64,000 nt of DNA from Populus alba (Eukaryota; Streptophyta; Magnoliopsida; Malpighiales; Salicaceae). Position numbers and translations under genes: made by a program. Below, piece by piece: positions 32,794-44,245 of this stretch; positions within the stretch are counted from its first letter, which is position 1, and each line of letters opens with the position of its first letter. Under the pieces are notes generated by a model. The model saw only the letters and a list, made by a program, of their open reading frames with translations, made no database searches and was not told the origin of the DNA. The stretch spans positions 19,808,333 through 19,872,332 of the forward strand of contig NC_133293.1 in assembly GCF_005239225.2 (NCBI RefSeq). Reading direction: 5' to 3'.

Positions 32794-33624
32794 TCTCACT
32801 TCTCACTCTCACATTTCTTTCTCTTCACTATCTTTTCCAGCGGCCAGGGTTTTAGCATCTCTCTTCAGGTCGGCCTCTCTCCCCCTCCTCGTTTACATCG
32901 CATCATTAATTGAATTTGACTGTAAATCAGTTTGCTCTGTCTAGCATTTGTGTTTTTGGGCCGTTTAATTATCTTTTAATCAGTTCTATCTCGAGCAAGA
33001 TTTTTACTTTGATTTCTTCGTGCCTTTTGTTTGCTTTGAAGATTTACACACGCAGATCTATTACATGATAATTGATGTATATGGTTTCAGCATCTCGTCA
33101 CTGATTTTTTTATATAGATTTAATAAGCTACTAATTTATATGATTATGAAATGCTTAGGTGTTCTTTGCTTGACTGTTTACTTTCAGCAACAGTTTCTCT
33201 TTGTTGGTATTTAGTAATAAATTTCTTATTCGACTGTTTATTTTATAGTTGCTGAATTGATATGAATGTGATTAACGTGGCCCTAAGAATCATCAGTGAA
33301 ATGAAATGAAGTTAATATAATTAGACTGATTAGTTAATTATCGTTAATTTCATCGGAACTATCTTTCATCTGCCATGTCTAAGTTACCATTGGAATCATA
33401 ACCTTTCCTAAAATGAACGAGTTTTTCGTTTGCTGTGGTGATGGTTTCTTAAACATCAATTTTGTATTGATTAGTTGTCCAACTGTACAAGTGCTAGCTC
33501 TTGCTCTTGAGACTTTTTATTTTTATGTCTGCTTGGAGCAAAAATCATGCCATATACAATTTTGTTTTCTGTGGATGACTTCCTTCTACAATTATCATGT
33601 TTTAATTTTGTTCATTTTGCGTGT

Positions 33625-33677
33625 AACAGTTCAGCTCTAAGATATTGTTCTGGACACTTCAACTAGATCTAGTTGAA
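33625..33677 (+). promoter_or_regulatory. Chimeric leader junction in EF1A copy B, with 20-bp palindrome
   Basis: AACAG/TTCAGCTCTAAGATAT at 33625-33645 is the acceptor and leader start of copy A (AACAG/TTCAGCTCTAATATAT), but in B it stops short. From 33643 the sequence is that of copy C, with the perfect palindrome TTCAACTAGATCTAGTTGAA at 33658-33677 (37309-37328 in C). The acceptor used for the B start is probably the C-type GGCAG/CTCAAAACTAAG at 33744, leaving the A-type acceptor inside the leader intron. Confidence 0.7.
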
Positions 33678-33764
33678 TGTTTAAGAAGTGATTTTTAGTG
33701 TCCTAGTATGTTGTTTTTAAATTTTAGACTTTTATGTATGGCAGCTCAAAACTAAGATTTCATA

Positions 33765-35255
33765 ATGGGTAAAGAGAAGACTCACATCAACATCGTGGTC
33801 ATTGGCCATGTTGACTCTGGAAAGTCGACCACCACTGGCCACTTGATTTACAAGCTTGGAGGTATTGACAAGCGTGTCATTGAGAGGTTTGAGAAGGAAG
33901 CTGCTGAGATGAACAAGAGGTCATTCAAGTATGCCTGGGTGCTCGACAAGCTCAAGGCCGAGCGCGAGCGTGGAATTACCATTGATATTGCCTTGTGGAA
34001 GTTTGAGACCACCAGGTACTACTGCACTGTCATCGATGCCCCAGGACATCGTGACTTTATCAAGAACATGATTACTGGAACTTCCCAGGCTGACTGTGCC
34101 GTGCTTATCATTGATTCCACCACTGGTGGTTTCGAAGCTGGTATCTCGAAGGATGGCCAGACCCGTGAGCATGCACTACTTGCCTTCACCCTTGGTGTGA
34201 AGCAAATGATCTGCTGCTGTAACAAGGTCTATTTCTATTCTCTTCTTTCAAGTTAAGTTTATTCTTGAAAGTTTATTACTCATTTTGCATTGATCTGTCT
34301 TGTCACGTGTATTTGAGAAGATATCTTTGGCTTGCTACTTATCTTTATTCTTGGGTTCTTGGAACAGATGGACGCCACCACTCCAAAGTACTCCAAGGCA
34401 AGGTATGATGAAATTGTCAAGGAAGTGTCATCCTACTTGAAGAAGGTCGGTTACAACCCTGACAAGATTCCCTTCGTCCCTATCTCTGGATTTGAGGGTG
34501 ACAACATGATTGAGAGGTCGACCAACCTTGACTGGTACAAGGGTCCAACTCTCCTGGATGCCCTCGACCAGATCCAGGAGCCCAAGAGGCCCTCGGACAA
34601 GCCCCTCCGTCTCCCACTTCAGGACGTGTACAAGATTGGTGGTATCGGAACTGTCCCAGTGGGTCGTGTTGAAACTGGTGTCCTCAAGCCCGGCATGGTT
34701 GTCACTTTCGGTCCAACTGGACTGAGTACTGAAGTCAAGTCTGTTGAGATGCACCACGAGGCTCTCCAAGAGGCTCTTCCCGGTGACAATGTGGGGTTCA
34801 ACGTCAAGAATGTCGCTGTTAAGGATCTGAAGCGTGGTTTTGTTGCCTCGAACTCCAAGGACGATCCTGCCAGGGAGGCTGCCAACTTCACGGCCCAGGT
34901 TATCATCATGAACCATCCTGGGCAGATCGGAAACGGTTACGCCCCTGTCCTTGACTGCCACACCTCTCACATTGCTGTGAAGTTTGCTGAGATCCTCACC
35001 AAGATCGACAGGCGGTCTGGTAAAGAACTGGAGAAGGAGCCCAAGTTCCTGAAGAACGGTGATGCTGGTATGATTAAGATGATTCCCACCAAGCCCATGG
35101 TGGTGGAGACATTCTCAGCGTATCCTCCACTAGGTCGTTTTGCTGTGAGGGACATGCGCCAGACCGTTGCTGTGGGAGTTATCAAGAACGTGGAGAAGAA
35201 GGATCCCTCTGGTGCTAAGGTGACCAAATCTGCTGCCAAGAAGGGTGCCAAGTAA
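33765..35255 (+). CDS. EF1A: Translation elongation factor 1-alpha, copy B
   Basis: Exons 33765-34226 and 34368-35255, 449 aa, same protein as copies C and D as far as I can compare. GTP-binding motifs [13 protein letters not shown] and NKMD are intact; the intron again splits NK/MD. Leader intron inferred at 32869-33744. Mosaic structure: leader end and exon 1 are almost identical to copy C (33643-34226 against 37294-37877), the intron is of the A/D type (gtctatttctattctcttct ... tcttggaacag), and the 3' UTR is unlike the other three. Delivers aminoacyl-tRNA to the ribosome in the cytosol. Confidence 0.97.
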
Positions 35256-36480
35256 TCACTGTGTTGTGCAATTACCGCGTTGTTTCTTGTTAATTGTTAA
35301 TTGTCCCTGAGCTATGTGTCATGAGAATTGTAGTCTTCTAAAATTTTGGAGATTGTATTATGTTTCTAGATTCATTATCGGCTCGTGAAATTTAGGTCTC
35401 GAGCATTTGGACGCTAAGAACTCCATGTCTTGTTTTTGTTTATGGGCGTTGAATTTACATTAGTTGTCTGCCCGCCTGCTCATATATTCAGTCTTCCTTC
35501 TAGTTTTATACCCTTTCCTTTCTGTCTGCTCATATTCAGTTGTCGTAAGCTTGTCATCTTTTTCTTGTATTTTGTACTATTTCGAATGTGTTGAAATGAA
35601 ATGCGCTGCCTCTTGTTGTCAATTTAATTTACCTAGGGCCAATACAGGTAGCTGTAATGGTCTTAGTTGTGAAGCACCAGTTCTTGTTTCTATCAAGCGT
35701 TGTCTTTCAAGTTCTGTTAAATTTGGGCTTTGTCATGTAGATTCAAGTTCAACAAGGCATTTCACTAAAATATAGGCTAAACATTTATAGACCATCATGG
35801 CGTAGGGGTTTTTTTATTAGAAATATATTACAATAATATATATTTTTTATTTTTTAAAATTTATTTTTAATATTAAAATAATAAAAAAATTCGAAAGTTT
35901 TTAGAATCGGAGAGCTTTAAAAAAATATAAAAAATTCTGGTATGTGAAAAAGACAACTTTAAAATATATATTTTAAAAAAAACTATTGGGTAAAGTCAAA
36001 TTGGAAATATAGTTGTTTATATAATATAAATATAGTATTTTTTCCATATACGTACTTCAATAGAAAAACATTATTTAAAAAAGTCAATTGTATTTTAACA
36101 CATTTGATATTAATATAACTATTTATTAAAACTTTTTTATGCATAAAAATATATTAAATAAAATTTTAGCTTTTTTGATAAACGTGTGTGTATATATATA
36201 TATATAGTCTTCAACTTGAAAACAAGTACTCTCTTGAAATTATAAAAATAACGGATGATTTTTTTTTTTAATCCTTTTCTTTTAGCTTATGCCCTCAGTA
36301 CAATAAAATTCATGGGACATCCCAAAGTCGTTGCTTTTATTTGCTTTGTTGAGAGTTGATTTATTTGGAGCTACTCTTTTTAGTCATTTTATTTAGTTAT
36401 TTATTATCATGAAATCTCCCTCAGCGTGAAGTGACTTGGCAACCTCCAGAGGAATAAAAAAGGGACCCAATTTCATTTCA
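35256..36480. other. 3' UTR of copy B and intergenic sequence
   Basis: Copy B 3' UTR (to about 35500), then AT-rich DNA with a dispersed repeat at 35805-35960 and a short TA microsatellite (36189-36206). No gene is supported. Confidence 0.5.
35805..35960. repeat. AT-rich dispersed repeat (MITE-like)
   Basis: Contains ttagaaatatattacaataa, then aaatttatttttaatattaa, as in the other copies. Confidence 0.5.
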
Positions 36481-36582
36481 TTTAAAAACAGTTAAAGGTC
36501 CTTGATCACCAAGTAAGCACGCGGATTCCGTATAAAAAACAGAGGAGGTATGAGGACATGATGGCGATTCTAACCTCAAAAT

Positions 36583-36642
36583 GAGGACATTTTAGGAAAC
36601 CAAAATACCTGCAGGGTGATATAAATATATCCACAAACCCTA
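36583..36642 (+). promoter_or_regulatory. Core promoter of EF1A copy C
   Basis: GAGGACATTTTAGGAA (36583-36598), TATAAATA (36620-36627) and telo-box AAACCCTA (36635-36642). A second, partial motif GAGGACATGATGG lies just upstream at 36552, as in copy B (GAGGACATGGTGG at 32717). Confidence 0.77.
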
Positions 36643-37415
36643 TCAAGAAGTCCGTCATTCCCTCCTCCTTGCTCGCGGCTAGAGTTTAACAGGTTCGATT
36701 CACTGTCGCCTCTTCGTTTCACTCCTGTCTTTATCTCTAATTGTAAATCACTGTGGTTATCTAGTTAATGATTGGTATTCTTATTCTTATTCGTATGAAG
36801 TCTTTGATTGCTTTGTGATTTCAATCAGATTTATTATCTTTTAATCCAATTTTGTTTTGAGAGCAAGCCTTGGGTCTAGTTTTTTAGTGATTTTTACTTT
36901 CTTTAAAGATTTGTATACACATGTCTTTTAGATTATTTTGTTTTTGCAGTGGAAGTTTTTTTTAAAAAAATTATTATACAGATATAATAAGATAGTAAAT
37001 TATATTGTTTTGATTTCGTCTTTGTTGGTTTTGGTACTGAAAAGAACTCTTAAACTTATTCCATTTTCTGTCAAGTTGTTGATTTGATATTATTGTGATT
37101 AATCTGAATGTAAGAATTGCCACTCAAATTAACTGATAATGATGTAACTAGATAGATTAATCATATTGCATATTTATACAGATTATCTTTTGTACGTGAT
37201 TTTTTATGTTAGAACAGAATGTTATGCTGTGTTAAAATATATCAGAAATCGTGATGCATTGAAGTTGGATTGGACATACCATGGTGGATTTGTTATTGTT
37301 CTGGACACTTCAACTAGATCTAGTTGAATGTTTAAGAAGTGATTTTTAATGTCCTAGTATTTTGTTTTTAAATTTTAGATTTTTATGTATGGCAGCTCAA
37401 AACTAAGATTTCATA

Positions 37416-38893
37416 ATGGGTAAAGAGAAGACTCACATCAACATTGTGGTCATTGGCCATGTTGACTCTGGAAAGTCGACCACCACTGGCCACTTGATTT
37501 ACAAGCTTGGAGGTATTGACAAGCGTGTCATTGAGAGGTTCGAGAAGGAAGCTGCTGAGATGAACAAGAGGTCATTCAAGTATGCCTGGGTGCTCGACAA
37601 GCTCAAGGCTGAGCGCGAGCGTGGAATTACCATTGATATTGCCTTGTGGAAGTTTGAGACCACCAGGTACTACTGCACTGTCATTGATGCCCCAGGACAT
37701 CGTGACTTTATCAAGAACATGATTACTGGAACTTCCCAGGCTGACTGTGCTGTGCTTATCATTGATTCCACCACTGGTGGTTTTGAAGCTGGTATCTCTA
37801 AGGATGGCCAGACCCGTGAGCACGCACTACTTGCCTTCACCCTTGGTGTGAAGCAAATGATCTGCTGCTGTAACAAGGTATATTTAGTTTTTCTTCCTTC
37901 AAGTTAATTGGGTGGTTAATATTTCATTGAATTCTTTCCTGTTGCATGTTTGTAGTAAGTTGTTTTTTGCTTTCTACTGATGTTTGCTGGTTCTTTTTGG
38001 AAAAGATGGACGCCACCACTCCAAAGTACTCCAAGGCAAGGTATGATGAAATTGTCAAGGAGGTGTCATCCTACTTGAAGAAGGTCGGTTACAACCCTGA
38101 CAAGATTCCCTTCGTCCCTATCTCTGGATTTGAGGGTGACAACATGATTGAGAGGTCGACCAACCTTGACTGGTACAAGGGTCCAACTCTCCTGGATGCC
38201 CTCGACCAGATCCAGGAGCCCAAGAGGCCCTCAGACAAGCCCCTCCGTCTCCCACTTCAGGACGTGTACAAGATTGGTGGTATCGGAACTGTCCCAGTGG
38301 GTCGTGTTGAAACTGGTGTCCTCAAGCCCGGCATGGTTGTCACTTTTGGTCCAACTGGACTGAGCACTGAAGTCAAGTCTGTTGAGATGCACCACGAGGC
38401 TCTCCAAGAGGCTCTTCCCGGTGACAATGTGGGGTTCAACGTCAAGAATGTCGCTGTTAAGGATCTGAAGCGTGGTTTTGTTGCCTCGAACTCCAAGGAC
38501 GATCCTGCCAGGGAGGCTGCCAACTTCACCGCCCAAGTTATCATCATGAACCATCCTGGGCAGATCGGAAACGGTTACGCCCCTGTCCTTGACTGCCACA
38601 CCTCTCACATTGCTGTGAAGTTTGCTGAGATCCTCACCAAGATCGACAGGCGGTCTGGTAAGGAACTGGAGAAGGAGCCCAAGTTCCTGAAGAACGGCGA
38701 TGCTGGTATGATTAAGATGATTCCCACCAAGCCCATGGTGGTGGAGACTTTCTCAGCGTATCCTCCACTCGGTCGTTTTGCTGTGAGGGACATGCGCCAG
38801 ACCGTTGCTGTGGGAGTTATCAAGAACGTGGAGAAGAAGGATCCCTCTGGTGCTAAGGTGACCAAATCTGCTGCCAAGAAGGGTGCCAAGTGA
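37416..38893 (+). CDS. EF1A: Translation elongation factor 1-alpha, copy C
   Basis: Exons 37416-37877 and 38006-38893, 449 aa, same protein as copies B and D as far as I can compare. Canonical [13 protein letters not shown] and NKMD motifs. Leader intron inferred at 36693-37395 (ACAG/GTTCG ... GGCAG), with the 20-bp palindrome at 37309-37328. Unlike A, B and D, the coding intron (gtatatttagtttttcttcc ... ttggaaaag) is not of the common type, although both flanking exons are nearly identical to those of B. The 3' UTR is of the A/D type. Confidence 0.97.
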
Positions 38894-40716
38894 ACCGTGC
38901 AGGTTGATGCACTAAGAAGCTTTAATAAAAATCAAGAGTGGGTTCTTGTTACTGGTCCATTTCTTGGATGTCTATCTGTTCATTATGAGAACTGTAGTCT
39001 TAAGTCATCACCTTCATTGCAAGGCTTTTGTTCACAGAACTGGGTTCTTGATAGGCGGTGGCGGGGTTTTGGTCTTGATTTTTTTTCCGAGTCATTGTTG
39101 TGTCTCCCATGTTGAGAATTTTAATCTGTTTTAATTTGCACTTGCTCTGCTCAGAGTTTAAGTATTTTGCTGTTATGTTAAGTCCCCATGAATACTGTTT
39201 ACAATTTTACTTGCCTAGTTTTTGTTCGTCTACTTAGTTTCTACCTATGCCTTTGTAGAAGAGTGATATTCTGAATGTTTTTTCTATTGCCTGTCTCTTA
39301 AGGTTTGAACTGCAATGTAGTATTTGCAAGGTTGTATCGTGATACTTCCCTTGCGGGTCGAATTGCCGAGATTAAGACGATTGCCTGTTCCCATTTCTTG
39401 TTCTATGTGCTTCATTTCTTAGGTGACTGAATGACTCTAATGTCGTTGTAATTTTTTTTTTTATCAAGGCAGTCCAAATTTATCAGTTGGCCTCCTGGTA
39501 CGAATGCTTGGGTGGACGGGCCTCTAGCTGCAGAGGCAATCGGGATTCACAACTGTTTAGCGAGATCTCTTTGAAATCTGCAGTGAGAAAATTAGCGTGA
39601 CCTGTCTTCCTGATGCAAACTCGAGCTTGTATTAAATTGATTTTGAGTGCTCTTACAGCGTGGAGACCAAAACAAGTGCTAATAGATTGCCTTCGTCCCG
39701 GGTTAGTGTGGAGCAGACCGGTGAGAGTATGAGGTTTTCAAATTGCCTACAGAATCGTTTAGGTCCATCTTCACAATGTCTCAAAACTGGCAAAGACAAC
39801 GATGATCAGTGCATCGCATGAGGAGGTGGTGTAGTTGAGGGCTATTCAATCCCATAGCCACTCACCAAAGTAATCCATTTAATTCCCCCCCCCCTCTCTC
39901 TGGTTTTTTCCTAGTAATAATTTTTACTGAAATTTCATTTCTCATTCTATCAAAGAAATTAAAGCAACCTGGAATGAAGCATGCTTCACCGAACCCCACG
40001 TTGCTGGGGAGGAAAGGCAAATTGCTTGGAATCCACCCTCCCAAGGCCGGTTGAACTTGACATAACATGGACGGTAGAGCAGAGGAAAACCTGGAATTTT
40101 AGGTACAGGAGGCTTGCTTCGTTATTGGCAGGGGATGCATGCATATATACATGGTTTGCTTACATACATACATACATGGTTTGCTTCATTCTTGTACTTC
40201 CTGTACACCACTTAATTAGAGCTGAATTTTGGCGTGGGAGATGGCTTGGCTGAAGGGAGTAACTGAATATATATGCAGGTGATATTGGAGGTGCACTCTC
40301 AGATAAGTATCCAGTTACTAACAAAGTCCAGAGAAAATGCTGGAAGTAATATTTCCCTCACTAACCAGATTAGAACCTTGTTAAGGAGAGCATGGCAAGT
40401 TGCAGTTCCAGCACGTGCTGATTTGTTGGTGAACAAAGGAGCAGATCAAGTGATCAGCAGCGTAGTGTGTTTTGCAGAGCCTCCCCACTGGCAAGTGGAA
40501 ATGTTTATGGGCTGATATGGGATTGCTACTCCACATTAAACATCAAAATTCAAATATTGATTCGTTTCCTACTCTAGAAAACATTGTCTCGATAAGTAGA
40601 AAAATGCCAGGGGGCGAAAAATGCCCTTTGGCTCAAAACCAGGCCAGAGCTTATCACAAGCCATAAAGTAAAATCAGGTCATACCGTACTCAGGGAAACC
40701 TTGCAGAATTTTCCAA
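38894..40716. other. 3' UTR of copy C and intergenic sequence
   Basis: The copy C 3' UTR is visible to ~39150 by similarity with A and D. Between 39450 and 40700 the base composition is less AT-rich and there are frames of 60-90 codons on the plus strand (for example 40273-40515), but none resembles a protein I know. No confident gene. Confidence 0.4.
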
Positions 40717-43100
40717 TCACAAATTTTTGAAAGCAGACTCGTGATCTGATTTCTGTGGGGTTAGTCTGTTCAGCAATGCCTTGTTATGACAGTGCTCTGA
40801 ATCAACGAAGTAGAAATTTTCGTTCGCCTTAAAAGTCACAAAGGGCCTGTTGGTTTCTGGAAGCCGGATATCAGCAAATTTGATAGTCTTTGGAATGTAG
40901 GTTCCCAACCAGGACATCATCTCCACTTCAAAACTATCTGAGCCGGGCTGCCATCTAAGCTTGTGAATGTAAGGGCTAACAAACCAGTGCAGAGCAGCAG
41001 TGGTTGAAGCGCTGAAGAATATAACAGAAGATGCAACTGCCCCCTTCAGGATGACATTTGTATCTTGAGATGTCATAAAAGTTACAACTGGACCCAAGGA
41101 TACAGACAGACAGCATGTTGAAAGAGAGAGCAGTTTTACTTTCTTGATGGTGGATGAGATTGGACCATAATACACCACCCCGGTTTCTTTTTCATCTTCT
41201 CCTACTTCCTTCCCTCGGCGTGGTCCAATGCTGATCTTATTGTCATCTTTTGTTGTTGTAGCTCGAGATGCCCATCTTTTCTGAGTAGCAGTGACACTGG
41301 CATGGTTGAAGTTGAGTTTGGAACACTGATCCTGTGGCCATGTGCCAAACCGACCAGGATGATAGCCTAAAAGAGAGAAAAACAATGACAATAAGAACAC
41401 GTAGAGTAGTAGCTATTTAAGAAATGCTCCCAAGAACTTTGTAGATATGCTTTCTCATCTATTGATTAGCCTCTCCAAACAGAAGCAGATATTACTACAT
41501 AACAGATAATACAAAAACATAATCAAGCAACTTCAGAAAGAATAATCTGCATTCGACTCATAATAAGAACCTTCCTGACACAAATCAATAGGCTGACTCT
41601 AAAATATGACTTGTCATGATCAGCAACAAATAAAATATGTATAAATGAACCCGAGTAAAGAGAAAAATTGAACAGAGATCATAGCATATTCCAATAACAG
41701 GTTCAAATACACATAATAGAAATTGCTATGGGGCATGAAATTATCAAAGGGAAATCAATGATCACGTTATGAATCCTGTAAAAGCAGGCGCTACTGAATT
41801 GAAATACAGAGTCTAAGACAGTGAGCAATTTGTCAAGTCTGATTCATTTAGACTATGGCATTGGTAGAAAGTTCCAAGACAACGCCTAAGAAATTCATTC
41901 TTACTGAACTCACGTAAAAAGGAGCTAAAAATAAAATGTAAGTGACAGCCAGTGGTACTCCTAGAATTCATCTAAACAGATGATACCTTCAGCCATATAG
42001 TCCATCACAAGCTATAGGGCACAAAAGATTCCCACTAACAGGTAAACCATATCCGTGAACAACTAAACTTAACCAGTGACCAGCTTTGCCCAAAAACAAT
42101 TTAATTTCACAGAAGTGACCTCATGTTTTCAAATGAGAATTTCAACATAAAAGCAGCAAAAAGCAAATGACTTTAAAGTTCCTGATGTTGTTCGATGAAA
42201 CCATTTAAGAGACAAGGGATGTTACATACAAAGATCGACAAACACACTAGCTGATTCAAGAAAGTGTCCCCGTAAGCAAAATTAATTATGATCTTTTAAG
42301 TCCAAACTGTAAATAAGTCCAGGCATATATTTCAGTCTAGGCAGCACAGAACAGAAATTGCAGCAAAGCAATATGGTGCAGAGGGAAAGATTCACAAAAA
42401 CACGGTTGAAAAAGGACCGTCTTCAAACAAAATACAACAAATTTAATTCATGTGAGCTGGTTGATCCTAAATCTTTATATTAACGGCTTAATAAGTTAAA
42501 AACACAGAAGAACAGGCATTGAGCCACATACATTCCTAGCTTCCAACGAATCAAGTATTCACTACTCCAACAACATCAAACTATTCAAAAGTGCATATAG
42601 TTCACATATGCTCGGATATTGAGGATACTCAAGAAGCTGAAGACTGGTCGATCCTAAATCTTTATTGAACGGCTTAATTCAACAGAGTTGAAACCTTTTC
42701 ACTAGATTATATACATAAGCCAGCCCCTCCCTCTTAATTCAACAGAACCTCTAAGAGAACAAAAACAATTAAGGGACTCTTACACTCTTCCAATTCTAAA
42801 TCTTTATGCTTTTGAAAATTTAAACCCTTGTATGTGCTAAAGATTCCAGCTTTATTCACTCTAGAACAAATCCCCCCACAGAAATGAAACAACCTGGTTT
42901 CTTCTCCAATAAAAAATCAGATATTGCATCGTGACTTTTAAGTTAGTTACTGATTTGTGCTCTTTTAAGTAAAAATGAGATTGTAAAATGAAAACAGGGA
43001 AAAGGAAATGAAGAGAGAGACCTGAGTGGAAGTTTCTGATGGTTGAGAGCTGTTTGCTTTGAGATCGAAGCAAATGAAGAAGAGCCGCTCCTCTAGCCAT
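40717..43100 (-). CDS. TMEM70-like mitochondrial inner-membrane protein
   Basis: Two exons on the minus strand, 43100-43022 and 41366-40717, joined across a 1655-base GT-AG intron in phase 1; 242 aa. The N-terminus MARGAALLHLLRSQSKQLST is rich in Arg/Ser/Leu and lacks acids, as in a mitochondrial presequence. Core: VVYYGPISSTIKKVKLLSLS, then two likely membrane spans at about 105-124 (LLSLSTCCLSVSLGPVVTFM) and 135-156 (GAVASSVIFFSASTTAALHW), followed by HKLRWQPGSDSFEVEMMSWL and a soluble tail with RPFVTFKANENFYFVDSEH. This layout (GxV-Y-G-LS segment, hairpin, conserved tail) is that of TMEM70/TMEM186-type proteins; TMEM70 assists assembly of mitochondrial ATP synthase. Family assignment is from remembered motifs, and function in plants is inferred. 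The intron contains a short direct repeat (GATCCTAAATCTTTAT at ~42465 and ~42650). Confidence 0.82.
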
Positions 43101-43254
43101 TTCCTCGGGCTTCCTTTGAGTTTCTTGATTCCCGCAGGACTCTCTTCGTGAGTGTAAATATCCAAGGGTTTGGTTTGGACTAGGAGGGTTCAAGAGTCTT
43201 TGAGCTCAAGAATCAACTATCATATTCATGATTAGAAGAATCCGAAGGCCAAAA

Positions 43255-43326
43255 GGGCATTTGGTCTAGTGGTATGATTCTCGCTTAGGGTGCGAGAGGT
43301 CCCGAGTTCAATTCTCGGAATGCCCC
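43255..43326 (+). tRNA. tRNA-Pro (anticodon AGG)
   Basis: 72 bases folding as a cloverleaf. Acceptor stem GGGCATT (43255-43261) pairs with AATGCCC (43319-43325), with discriminator C. The D arm GGTCTAGTGGTATGA contains the A box. Anticodon arm CTCGC-TTAGGGT-GCGAG gives anticodon AGG. The T arm GGTCCCGAGTTCAATTCTCGG carries the B box GTTCAATTC. No intron. A TTTTTT run at 43334 serves as the polymerase III terminator. It lies between two protein genes and within ~160 bases of the TMEM70-like start codon, so the two promoters are close and divergent. Confidence 0.96.
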
Positions 43327-44245
43327 TCAATTAATTTTTTAAGTCTCGCTGTTTTTTTCCGGTGAAGTGTTTCGGAGGGTTTCGGGTTAAGCAACTCGGA
43401 GATTTCGTGGCTTAGGGGAAGTCTTCCTTTAAAAAGATCACAAGATGGAATATCCGGTAGGAACACCAAAATTTCGATAACGTATTGTGTATCAATAAAG
43501 ATATTACAATACCGTTTATCCAGAGCCAATGTCCTGATGGCAAGAAGCAATATCCAGATTATAATAATTAAAATTAAAAAAACCAACAATGGTTGATCAC
43601 GGAATTATCAGTTGGATATTAAACCCGGTTCTGTCTAGAAATTGAATCATAGATTAGCGAGCTAATTACTTATCAAAATGATATTTTTTCCCTTTATTTA
43701 TTTCTAATTATCAAAACGATAATTCTTAACATAACACTTTAAAGTTATATATATAGAACACAGTTTAACACAATTTACTGGCCACAAGCAGCATCAAGTT
43801 AATTAATCATACTATCTAGAGAGCTTTTATATTTGACAGCTTCTTTTCAGACCCAGTTCCTGTAAGAGTCCAACAATCGATTTCTTAATTGTTTTTCTCT
43901 TCCAAGCGTCTCATTTCCTCAGTCCTAACACACCACTGCTGCTGCCATGTCCTTTCTTTCTTGCATTTTTATTATTTATTTATTTATTGAGGCCTCAAAC
44001 CCAGTACTCCTTCCAAAATCCTGACAAAACAGTCGAAACAAAAATGAATTAATCAAACGAAATAAAATATTCTAATGTCTTGAAAGAACCTTCCCTTAAA
44101 AAAAGAAGTCCTCCTCTCTTCTTCCTTTATATACTTTGATTTTGGCTAGCAAACCAATCCATCAATGACCATCTCTCTCTCAACTTCAAGGCCATTTTTC
44201 GCTCTTCTCTTTCTTTCCCTCTGTTTATAAAAACAGGCTCACAAA
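43327..44245. other. Intergenic sequence and promoter of the 44246 gene
   Basis: Begins with the tRNA terminator. Otherwise AT-rich without supported features; TTTATATACTTTG near 44126 is a likely TATA box ~120 bases before the ATG at 44246. Confidence 0.45.

Noticed and set aside
41530..42860. Possible extra gene in the long intron of the TMEM70-like gene
   Set aside because: No frame of useful length or recognisable motif; only a short direct repeat was seen.
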